The notes beneath the pieces are model-generated. The model ran no database searches. It was not told the DNA's origin and saw nothing but the letters and a program-made list of their open reading frames with translations. From NCBI GenBank assembly GCA_002313895.1, contig DCAW01000125.1:44417-79333 (forward strand): a DNA stretch of 34,917 bases. The letters run 5' to 3'. This document shows positions 9,293-15,821 of this stretch, piece after piece. This stretch comes from Dehalococcoidia bacterium UBA1123. Its GTDB lineage: Bacteria > Chloroflexota > Dehalococcoidia > Lucifugimonadales > UBA1123. Numbering within the stretch: position 1 is the stretch's first letter; each line of letters starts with the position of its first letter. A program made the translations under genes and the position numbers.

Positions 9293-10619
9293 CGGATTTT
9301 TGCGCTCTGGTGGGCGTGATTCTGGAGACGGGTCCCAGAGGCCGCCGGACAGAGTCAGGGGACATTCCTGCCCTGAGCGCCGCCAGCACTCCGGCGGCTT
9401 CCCAGTAATTTTCCACGATATTCAATTGGCCTTCGTTCCACGGCAGGTTGGCTAGGTCGTTCCGCATCAGGTTGCGATTCTCTCGAACGGCTATGACCGG
9501 GATTCCCTGTTCCAGAGCGGCCAGGGTGGGAAGGCCGATACAGCCATCGGGGATCACCAGGCATGAAACATCGGAGGCTGTGATGGTTCCAGGCGCGATC
9601 ATGTGTTGAGGGTCGGTGACCATTCTTGGGGATTTTTGCAATCCTTTGAGAACGCATTGCAGGAAGGTGATTGAGATGATCTCGGCGGCCATCCGAGGGT
9701 CGACGACACCGGGATCGACAGCGGCAACCTCGTCAGATTCCATCATCGGTGCGTGAGCGGTCGGGACGTTGTATATCGACGATGCGGCGTGGGTCAACAG
9801 GGCTTCGACTCCGCCCCAGGGGTTCACCATTTCGCCGCTGCTACTGAAGTATTCCATGTGCCAGGCGATCGGAACCTCGACGGAGGATGCCACCGCGACG
9901 GCGTCGAATCGGCCCCGTTGTTGATCGAACGCTCTCAAGAGGCCGTCCAGTCCGACCACCTCGCCAGTGGCGCGCCCGGAGTCTGCGTATTCGCTCATGA
10001 GTCGGAGGGGTTCGTCCAGCACCACAATGCCGGGGGTCTCGAGTCCATAGGTTGAGCGGGCGGCGTTGACGGCGTTGATCGCCGAATCAACCCAGCGCGC
10101 ATCGTGGAAGGCGTCCAGCGCGACCAGAACCCGATTGGACCGCGTCCTGCGAAGGCCTACGGTTCCCATGAGCAGCCTGCTCAACACGCTGCCCTCGACG
10201 TACAGCCCGTTGTCCGGCATCTCGTTGACGTCAGAGGCGTTCACGACGTTCGGGTGAGTTATGAGGGTGTCGCACACCTGTGCCAGCATCCGAGCGACGG
10301 GCGTGGCGTCTCCAGCGTGGCCTCCGATTTCAGCGCCTATGCCGGTGGGGACGATGAACACGACGTTGAATGAATCTGTGTTCTCCCATGAGCGTTTCGC
10401 CAGGTGGAATATGTCAGGCATCGCCGGGAGTGTCTCGGAGTTGGTGGGTTCCAAGACTCCAACCTCAACTGACATGTACCGCCCGGAGGATTCGCTGACG
10501 ATGAAGCGGACAGGAATCGAGTCGCCGCCTAGATGTTCGGATACCGAGTCTCGGATATCGCTGAGGATGTTCCGGTCCCAGCGGATTGGAATTTGGAGGC
10601 TCCGTTCAACTATACGCAT
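9285..10619 (-). CDS. DUF3326 family protein
   Basis: 444 residues from the ATG at 10619, which has GGAG about 8 bases upstream; an in-frame ATG at 10634 is an alternative. The DUF3326 hallmark block is clear: VPTGIGAEIGGHAGDATPVA, then ITHPNVVNASDVNEMPDN, a second half with SCLVIPDGCIGLPTLAALEQ and GIPVIAVRENRN. From family knowledge, DUF3326 proteins occur in cyanobacteria and other bacteria and have no established activity. The Gly-rich loops and the final 'PVIAVREN' pattern resemble nucleotide- or sugar-binding Rossmann-like folds, but this is inference. The start lies inside the end of the NspC-like gene and the stop overlaps the PaaK-like gene, so it is translated as a member of this operon. 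It has an extra N-terminal part of about 80 residues compared with short family members as I remember them. Confidence 0.8.
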   Translation of the reverse strand: MRIVERSLQIPIRWDRNILSDIRDSVSEHLGGDSIPVRFIVSESSGRYMSVEVGVLEPTNSETLPAMPDIFHLAKRSWENTDSFNVVFIVPTGIGAEIGGHAGDATPVARMLAQVCDTLITHPNVVNASDVNEMPDNGLYVEGSVLSRLLMGTVGLRRTRSNRVLVALDAFHDARWVDSAINAVNAARSTYGLETPGIVVLDEPLRLMSEYADSGRATGEVVGLDGLLRAFDQQRGRFDAVAVASSVEVPIAWHMEYFSSSGEMVNPWGGVEALLTHAASSIYNVPTAHAPMMESDEVAAVDPGVVDPRMAAEIISITFLQCVLKGLQKSPRMVTDPQHMIAPGTITASDVSCLVIPDGCIGLPTLAALEQGIPVIAVRENRNLMRNDLANLPWNEGQLNIVENYWEAAGVLAALRAGMSPDSVRRPLGPVSRITPTRAQKSDG

Positions 10620-11775
10620 GTTGATGCGCTCCATTGCGTGCCGCGAAATGTTCGTATTTCATCGACGTCAGGAGAGCGAGATTCCCCTCTTTGGTGTAGG
10701 CATAGACGTCGGGAAGGTTGATGCCGTTGAACGTGTGGGCCTTTGGCTGGGTGTACGCTCCCATCTCCATGAAGGTCACGCGGTCTCCAATCTTGAGCGG
10801 ATCATCGAATGTGTAGTCTCCGAAAATGTCCCCGGCGAGGCACGACCGTCCGGCCAGGATGTACCGATGCTCGCCCTCTGGTTGGTAGTCCAGGACTTCC
10901 GGCTCGAACTGGTACTCGAATACCTCCGGCATGTGGTTGATTGTGGTGTCAAGAACCGCGACGTCGACTCCGTTGCTGTCGAAGATGTCCAGAACTGTGC
11001 TGACGATATATCCAGCGTCACGAACGAAAGCGGCTCCAGGCTCGATGAAGATTTTTGTGTTGGAACGACTCTTCAATATTTCGACGGATTGGCGCAAAGG
11101 CGTAGTGTCTGTGCCTTCTCGGAACATATACCCGCCGCCCAGGTTCAGCCAGTCCAGATCGGAGATAACTTGAGTGAGGCGGCGTTCCATGCTGGAGACG
11201 GTTGCCAGCAGGTGGCGGAGGTCGTCGGACTCGCAGTTGGTGTGGAACATGAGGCCATCGAGGATTCGGCTCCCGAACGTTGAAAGCGCGTCTATGGGCG
11301 CTCCTAGCTTGGAGTGTCGCCTGCAAGGATCGTAGCGTTCGTCCGCCACGAAGGAGATACCGGGGTTGACCCGCATGCCCAGGCTAACGCGGTCGTTCGA
11401 TTGCGGCTGTCGCGCGTGGAACTGGGTTATGGAGTTCAGCGACATGAAATCAGCCAACTCTGCGACCTGCTCAAATTCGCTCTCAGTCACCGCGACCGAG
11501 TGGTAATGGAGGGCGCCGCGATCATCGAGGATTTGCCGTCCCAATTGCGCCTCGAAGGGCGAGCTGGCGGCGAACCCTGTCACGAACGGAGCGATGGTTT
11601 CCAGCGCCCATGCCAGGGTGCAAGGTTTCATGGCATATGCGAGATCGCAGCCCGCGTCGGCGGCCATTCGTCGGATTCGGCTGGCCGTATCGACAAGCTC
11701 GGATTCGTCGTATACGAGCGCCGGGGTGTTTGGGACCAGCTTGGAGACCAATCGGGCTTTGGCGTCGTCCGGCAT
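10606..11775 (-). CDS. nspC: Carboxynorspermidine/carboxyspermidine decarboxylase-like PLP enzyme
   Basis: 389 residues with an alanine-racemase-like fold III barrel. PLP lysine K50 lies in LAYAMKP. Further landmarks are MRVNPGISF and YDPCRRHSKLG (substrate and phosphate region), the glycine loop LNLGGGYMF, EPGAAFV, the catalytic CLAGDIFGDY block and HTFNGINLPDVY near the end, all typical of NspC-type decarboxylases. Such enzymes remove CO2 from carboxy(nor)spermidine in the alternative polyamine pathway. The partner carboxynorspermidine dehydrogenase is not in this window, so the real substrate may be another carboxylated amine or a conjugate. It lies between two PaaK-like genes and DUF3326 in an operon, 63 bases after the degenerate PaaK-like gene and overlapping DUF3326 by 14 bases. 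The family call is good and substrate specificity is uncertain. Confidence 0.82.
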   Translation of the reverse strand: MPDDAKARLVSKLVPNTPALVYDESELVDTASRIRRMAADAGCDLAYAMKPCTLAWALETIAPFVTGFAASSPFEAQLGRQILDDRGALHYHSVAVTESEFEQVAELADFMSLNSITQFHARQPQSNDRVSLGMRVNPGISFVADERYDPCRRHSKLGAPIDALSTFGSRILDGLMFHTNCESDDLRHLLATVSSMERRLTQVISDLDWLNLGGGYMFREGTDTTPLRQSVEILKSRSNTKIFIEPGAAFVRDAGYIVSTVLDIFDSNGVDVAVLDTTINHMPEVFEYQFEPEVLDYQPEGEHRYILAGRSCLAGDIFGDYTFDDPLKIGDRVTFMEMGAYTQPKAHTFNGINLPDVYAYTKEGNLALLTSMKYEHFAARNGAHQHAYS

Positions 11776-11838
11776 GGCGTTCTCCGATTCAGGATAGAGA
11801 TGTAATGTAGCACATTTGGAGCCGTGATTCGCCCTTGA

Positions 11839-12663
11839 TCATCGTCCGTGAGGGAAGAGCGTCAGTATGGCTTGTGTCTGGTTCTTGAAACGAACTTCAT
11901 CCAGGGTTTCGATTCTGAGTTTTGGTTGGAGCAGGTTGTAGAGCGGAGTGACTATCAACCTGCCGGTCTCGCTTCGCTCAAAGTGAAATTCGACCAGGTT
12001 GAGGTGGTAGGTTTGGCAGTCTGTGGAGTATCCGAGCAGTCCCAACTCATCAACGGTGTAAAGATCGATTTGCGGGCGCCGTGCGAAAATTTGAGATTGG
12101 CGGACTGTGACGCAAACCTCGACTGACGCCGGAATCAACTCTTCTTTCACATGGTCCAGAACGATCAGCGTGGATGGTTCGACTGCCTGGAGTATCGTCG
12201 CCAGCCGCACGGTATTGTGGTCGACGAAAAGGTGGGCGGGAACGCCCATGCGGACGAGGAGGCTTGCCATTTCTGCGCCGAAATATCGAGTTTGGTGGGT
12301 CGCCACAACAGCTGCAGAGGCATTCGGGTTTTGGGTCACGGCTTGGCTCAACGCGTGCCTGAACAATTCATTGCGTGTCACAGCGGCGCTGGAGTCCTCT
12401 GCGTAGGGGACGTTATGAGGGGACTGGCCGAGGTACGGGCCGACCACCCATTCAATGGCCGATGGGTCGGTCACGGTGTCGGCAAGTTTTTGGGCGCGGT
12501 ATTCCAGAATCGGTGTGGGCGGTATGGTTTGGAAGGCGTCGAGTGAAGAAATGCCATGTGGAATAGGTGGGTTCGAGTTATCGTAATATCCGGTGTTGGC
12601 CGCGGCTTTTACAACAGAGTCCAAACGGTGGAGCAGGCTAGAAGTGTCCGGGCTGAAGGTCAT
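11839..12663 (-). CDS. Degenerate, short PaaK-like protein (probable pseudoenzyme)
   Basis: 274 residues. It can be lined up with the adenylating core of PaaK relatives: SAIEWVVGPYLGQSPHNVPY (69-87) corresponds to the phosphate-loop region, but the Ser/Thr/Gly-rich loop is gone. IDLYTVDELGLLGYS (199-213) corresponds to the YGxxE adenine motif, and GRLIVTPLYNLLQPKLR (234-250) to the strand before the RYRTGD motif. The C-terminal AMP-binding lobe is missing altogether. It is thus probably unable to form acyl-adenylate and may be a substrate-holding or regulatory partner of the intact paralogue at 8027-9292. The start overlaps the upstream stop as ATGA. The alignment is by eye; an unrelated Rossmann-like protein cannot be excluded. 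Confidence 0.6.
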   Translation of the reverse strand: MTFSPDTSSLLHRLDSVVKAAANTGYYDNSNPPIPHGISSLDAFQTIPPTPILEYRAQKLADTVTDPSAIEWVVGPYLGQSPHNVPYAEDSSAAVTRNELFRHALSQAVTQNPNASAAVVATHQTRYFGAEMASLLVRMGVPAHLFVDHNTVRLATILQAVEPSTLIVLDHVKEELIPASVEVCVTVRQSQIFARRPQIDLYTVDELGLLGYSTDCQTYHLNLVEFHFERSETGRLIVTPLYNLLQPKLRIETLDEVRFKNQTQAILTLFPHGR

Positions 12664-14123
12664 GCCTGTCGGGGGCTCAGGCCGATTACCGCGAGTCCTG
12701 CTGAATGACCCTCGCCCTCAAAATGCTGGTAACGGGCGAGTAGATGCTCTTCGGATTCCTGAATCGCCTGAGCAGCGATCGGGTTGCGGCGCTGTAGCTC
12801 ATCGCCGAGCTGCGAATCCAGCGTCCAACTCTGGGTGATCGAGCATTCTAAACCCTGGGCGTCGCATGCTTGGACATAATCGGAGTTGATGTCGTCGTAT
12901 TCTGCTTCGGTTTTATAAACAATCGGCGCGACCAGCAGTTGATCGTCAATGTAGAGGCCTAGTTCGTTGTCGAACACCTGCACGAGGTCGATTTCCGGGA
13001 TGAAGTGTTCCATCGCGTAGTACAGGTCTTGCGCGAGCTGTTGTGACGCCTGGTGATAGTAGAAGTTCTCAGGGACCAAGGCCATTTTGACGGGCAACGA
13101 GATTTTCTGGTCGTAATCCAGATACTTCGTCGCGTTGGTTCCTTGTTCGAACAGGAATGGAATGTTGCCGTTGGTGGCATCGACAAGAAGCGGGTCGTCC
13201 AGATGATAGAGAACAGCCAGGTGTTGCCAGTACCGCATGTGACGCTTCGAGAATGAGAAGTCAAAGGTTTCAAGAAGCTGGCGCAAAGTGTCCTCTGGGG
13301 GCCGGTCGGGGATTTCGGGGCCGACCAGGATGTACTCGGATTCCAGACCGTAGGCGTCGGTGAGGAACTTCAAAGCTTGGACTTTCTCAGAGCATATGCC
13401 GCCTCGCCCAGCCTGAATGTTTGCCACCGTTTCGTCGCCGGTCTTGTATCTCAGTTTTGCGCCGCTGAACCGGGAGTAGCTCTCGAAGTCGCTATGCCAG
13501 ATGCGTTGTGCGATGGCGCGGATGAACTGAATCTTGTCGGCCTGTGATTCCAGGTTCATGATGCGGCGCGCTTCTTCAGGCGCATTCTGGGCTTCAATCG
13601 CTTCTAGAATGAATCGGGTGTGCGCGGCGGGATTTTTGTCCCATCTCCTGCGATGGAAACCCTTCCAGTTTAGCTCGTATCCCACGGCGTTTCGGTCAAT
13701 GGCGATGTCGATGACGCGGATGGGCGTTCCATCGGCGATGACCCTGGCTACTGCGGGAGGTTCTTCGCTCGCCAGAAATTGATCGTGCTGACGGAAGGCG
13801 ACGCCGTGGACTGGCCCTTGCAGCGCGCCAAAGTCAGACAGGTGGTATAGATATTCCTGGATTGACGTAAGAGCGTTTGCTGACGCTGGTGTCATACGAT
13901 TCTCGACCAGATATGCCTTAACAGAACACCTCTTGACATATTTCGCCATCAAGCTGTTGAGGGCCAGAGTTGAGTCGTCAGGGTCGATGCGGACGGCAAA
14001 TCTTCGCTCGGTTAGAACGTCAGTGAGTTGGAGAAACGCGGGCGCGGACTGATCGCTCCTGGTCGCGGGTTGCGCGTGGAGCGCTTCGTTGGTTTTTGGT
14101 GTGCGGGTCAGATCGTCCAGCAT
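12660..14123 (-). CDS. Transglutaminase/arylamine N-acetyltransferase-like thiol enzyme
   Basis: 487 residues, first gene of the eight-gene operon. A papain-like Cys-His-Asp triad is visible: C244 in GRGGICSEK, H301 in RYWQHLAVLYHLDD and D315 in LLVDATNGNIPF, with the spacing and surroundings of transglutaminase/NAT folds (RGGxCxE followed by HxxxxV and DxGxG). The N-terminal 200 residues and the last 150 residues are not recognised; the N-terminal part includes DGTPIRVIDIAIDRNAVGYE. Such folds catalyse acyl transfer to amines or amide hydrolysis. In this operon, with an amine-producing decarboxylase and an adenylating enzyme, amide bond formation or peptide processing is a reasonable inference. 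No signal peptide is seen, so it should act in the cytoplasm. An ATGA overlap couples it to the next gene. Confidence 0.65.
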   Translation of the reverse strand: MLDDLTRTPKTNEALHAQPATRSDQSAPAFLQLTDVLTERRFAVRIDPDDSTLALNSLMAKYVKRCSVKAYLVENRMTPASANALTSIQEYLYHLSDFGALQGPVHGVAFRQHDQFLASEEPPAVARVIADGTPIRVIDIAIDRNAVGYELNWKGFHRRRWDKNPAAHTRFILEAIEAQNAPEEARRIMNLESQADKIQFIRAIAQRIWHSDFESYSRFSGAKLRYKTGDETVANIQAGRGGICSEKVQALKFLTDAYGLESEYILVGPEIPDRPPEDTLRQLLETFDFSFSKRHMRYWQHLAVLYHLDDPLLVDATNGNIPFLFEQGTNATKYLDYDQKISLPVKMALVPENFYYHQASQQLAQDLYYAMEHFIPEIDLVQVFDNELGLYIDDQLLVAPIVYKTEAEYDDINSDYVQACDAQGLECSITQSWTLDSQLGDELQRRNPIAAQAIQESEEHLLARYQHFEGEGHSAGLAVIGLSPRQA

Positions 14124-14195
14124 TGCGAGTCTAAGTTCGTCGGGGTTTCAGTATCCGGGATGTCGAGCGCTCAAGTGTGAGCAGGCTCAACTCTG

Positions 14196-14201
14196 ATTAT
14201 A
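14196..14201 (-). promoter_or_regulatory. Possible -10 element for the eight-gene operon
   Basis: On the minus strand a perfect TATAAT lies 72-78 bases before the ATG at 14123 and downstream of the 97-residue peptide gene. No good -35 hexamer is seen 16-18 bases upstream, so this is only a candidate. If real, it would let the operon be transcribed separately from the peptide gene. Confidence 0.3.
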
Positions 14202-14272
14202 CAGTCAGCGACGAGATGAGGATGCTGGAATTTTCGAACAGTCCCGAGTCGCTGCAACTATGTACGAGTGAG

Positions 14273-14302
14273 CCCCTGAAACCGGCATCGGCTCTGGGGT
14301 TC
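14273..14302 (-). other. GC-rich imperfect hairpin after the peptide gene
   Basis: Just after the peptide stop the strand can fold as CCCC/GGGG with an inner CCG/CGG pair and a short loop. No T-run follows, so it is not a classical terminator; it could attenuate readthrough into the operon or stabilise the peptide message. Weak evidence. Confidence 0.25.
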
Positions 14303-14305
14303 ACA

Positions 14306-14599
14306 TTATTTTGGCTCTGGGGTGACGGCGGTTCGCGACCAGCGAGACGCGCAGGAGTGACAGCCGCATCCTGTGGGTTGATAGGATATCTCACCGAGAA
14401 TGAGGACGACCATCTCTTTCACTGTCAGTTTGAACGAGTTTCCAAGTGTGACGAACTCGCTCAGGCGGGCGGATTTGTCTGCAGCCTCCGAACTCGAGAG
14501 AGCGTCGCCATCAACAAGGGCTTTTTGGGCGTAACCTTGGAGGGCTTCAAGGTGATCGGTGACTTTTTGGCGTGAATCGTGTAGCGCTGCGCTTGCCAT
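14306..14599 (-). CDS. 97-residue peptide with Cys-rich C-terminal tail, possible RiPP-type precursor
   Basis: The start ATG at 14599 is chosen because AGGAGG stands 7 bases upstream, the best ribosome binding site in the window; longer reading frames lack one. Residues 1-70 are charged and helical (leader-like, ending VVLILGEI), and residues 72-97 form a short tail with TGCGCHSCAS (C78, C80, C83), one Trp, Ser/Thr residues and a PEPK end. This leader-plus-core layout recalls ribosomally made, modified peptides. No YcaO, radical SAM or lanthipeptide enzyme is nearby, so the assignment is inference. It is encoded on the same strand as the TGase-like/PaaK-like/NspC-like operon, 182 bases upstream, and diverges from rpmH. 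Alternatively it is a small metal- or redox-active protein with a CxCxxC site. Confidence 0.65.
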   Translation of the reverse strand: MASAALHDSRQKVTDHLEALQGYAQKALVDGDALSSSEAADKSARLSEFVTLGNSFKLTVKEMVVLILGEISYQPTGCGCHSCASRWSRTAVTPEPK

Positions 14600-14922
14600 C
14601 AAATTTCCTCCTCGTAGAGAATAATTCACTCCACTCGATAAGATTGAGTAGCGCGAACCGGCCCGGTGGGTGAGTCTCAAGATCGCTTATGTTCCAGAAT
14701 GGTCACACAGTTTCTATTCGTCCATAAAGGTGTTTGCGCTATCGTAATTGGCAATTTGGTATCGAAACTAGATGCGGCAGGTATCGAAGCTGGAGGCATC
14801 TGACGCCGTGAAACGTGCGCGGAAAACGACTGACGGAGTCGCCAGGAAGTTGGCGCAAAAAGTCCAATTGACACCAAAAATTCTGAATCACTATAATTGG
14901 TGGAGATTTGAGGTAATAAATA
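14600..14922. other. Divergent intergenic region between the peptide gene and rpmH
   Basis: This stretch of 323 bases separates the - strand peptide gene from + strand rpmH. It holds the AGGAGG site of the peptide gene at its left end and the rpmH promoter at its right end. I found no DnaA boxes or AT-rich repeats that would mark an origin, although rpmH-rnpA blocks often lie near one. No convincing -35/-10 pair for the peptide gene was found by eye. A + strand open frame at 14772-14987 overlaps the promoter and rpmH and is not credible as a gene. Confidence 0.6.
14868..14897 (+). promoter_or_regulatory. Near-consensus sigma70-type promoter of rpmH
   Basis: TTGACA (14868-14873) and TATAAT (14892-14897) are both perfect, separated by 18 bases. 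They lie 26 bases before the rpmH start and fit the strong expression expected for a ribosomal protein gene and for the rnpA/yidD genes behind it. Confidence 0.85.
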
Positions 14923-15060
14923 ATGCCAAAAAGAACGTATCAACCCCGAAAACGACGGCGCATGCGCGTCCACGGATTCAGGTCTAGAATGAGCACCAGG
15001 AATGGACGCAATGTGATGAAGCGCCGAATGTTCAAAGGGCGACACAAACTTACCGTGTGA
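14923..15060 (+). CDS. rpmH: 50S ribosomal protein L34
   Basis: 45 residues, very basic, starting MPKRTYQPRKRRR and including GFRSRMSTRNGRNV and KGRHKLTV, the typical L34 pattern. It is a component of the large ribosomal subunit. The start ATG has a GAGG-like site about 10 bases upstream and a near-perfect promoter before it. It is followed after 123 bases by rnpA, the classical order. Confidence 0.97.
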   Translation: MPKRTYQPRKRRRMRVHGFRSRMSTRNGRNVMKRRMFKGRHKLTV

Positions 15061-15183
15061 CGTCACATTACAAGAACGGTCCTCCAACACATATCGAGTT
15101 TGCCGGTGGCGATAGCCAATCGGTTCTTTGCATCCCCGAAGTTGCCACGCTCGTATTAGTATCTGAGGTGTTAGTGTCCAAGC

Positions 15184-15534
15184 ATGCTTAGGGAACGACG
15201 CTTGAGGAAATCGAGCGACTTCGCTATGGTGAGAAGAGTTGGCCGTAGCTGGGCAGATGACCTGCTCGTGCTGGCCGCTCGAAGGAACGGCATGCCGCGC
15301 ACCAGGTATGGATTCGTCGTGGGGCGTCGTGTCGGGAATGCAGTGACGCGGAACCGGATCAAACGTCGGCTCCGGGGCGCCGTGACCGAATCTTGTGTGG
15401 TGGAGGGCTGGGATATAACGCTGATTGCGAGAAACCGAGCCGCAAACGCAAAGTACCACGAACTGAAGGAGTCGTTGAATCGACTCATGGTACGGGCGGG
15501 AATTTTGGACCAGCGTAGTGAGGTCGCCAGATGA
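15184..15534 (+). CDS. rnpA: Ribonuclease P protein component
   Basis: 116 residues, the usual size. It binds the RNase P RNA and helps cleave the 5' leaders of tRNA precursors. The family signature is clear: GFVVGRRVGNAVTRNRIKRR (residues about 43-62), preceded by RLRKSSDFAMV and followed by DITLIARNRAA. It lies between rpmH and yidD; the stop overlaps the yidD start by 4 bases (ATGA). The 123-base gap after rpmH contains a perfect palindrome of 12 bases at 15056-15067, with no evident function. Confidence 0.96.
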   Translation: MLRERRLRKSSDFAMVRRVGRSWADDLLVLAARRNGMPRTRYGFVVGRRVGNAVTRNRIKRRLRGAVTESCVVEGWDITLIARNRAANAKYHELKESLNRLMVRAGILDQRSEVAR

Positions 15535-15740
15535 GAACCCTGGCTCTCGGAGCGATAAGGGCCTATCAGTTGGCGGTCTCGCCTTACTGGCCGGGCCGCT
15601 GTCGACACCAGCCAACGTGCTCGGCGTATGCACAGGAAGCGATTACCAAGCATGGAGTAGGCAAAGGGATCAGGCTAGCGCTCGGACGGCTTGGTCGATG
15701 CCGCCCCTTTGGGACCAGTGGTTACGACCCGGTGCCTTAA
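15531..15740 (+). CDS. yidD: Membrane protein insertion efficiency factor YidD
   Basis: 69 residues. The hallmark CRHQPTCSAYAQEAI is present, after an amphipathic N-terminus (ALGAIRAYQLAVSPYWPG) and before GIRLALGRLGRCRPFG. YidD proteins associate with the inner face of the membrane and assist YidC-dependent insertion. It is coupled to rnpA by an ATGA overlap, which is the usual arrangement; yidC follows only after an intervening lipoprotein gene. Confidence 0.94.
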   Translation: MRTLALGAIRAYQLAVSPYWPGRCRHQPTCSAYAQEAITKHGVGKGIRLALGRLGRCRPFGTSGYDPVP

Positions 15741-15750
15741 TGTCTATACA

Positions 15751-15773
15751 CCTTGTCTGCATGTCAGACAAGG
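15751..15773 (+). other. Perfect 9-bp inverted repeat between yidD and the propeller lipoprotein gene
   Basis: CCTTGTCTG pairs perfectly with CAGACAAGG around a loop of 5 bases. No T-run follows, so it is not a typical intrinsic terminator; it may be a processing or protective hairpin, or a repressor site. Confidence 0.45.
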
Positions 15774-15821
15774 CAAATTACGATGATCGAGATGAGTATT
15801 GTTTGACTGGATAATTCGAAG

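Noticed and set aside
14177..14575. Open reading frame of 132 codons on the + strand
   Set aside because: It lies antisense to the peptide gene with its strong ribosome binding site, has no such site itself and shows no protein-like pattern.
14772..14987. Open reading frame of 71 codons on the + strand
   Set aside because: It covers the rpmH promoter and runs into rpmH out of frame.
15056..15067. Perfect palindrome TGTGACGTCACA at the rpmH stop
   Set aside because: It resembles a CRP-like half-site pair but is short, overlaps the stop codon and has no promoter beside it; chance is a sufficient explanation.
14677..15633. Long - strand reading frame opposite rnpA
   Set aside because: It is the shadow of rnpA and rpmH, with low-quality composition and no start signals.
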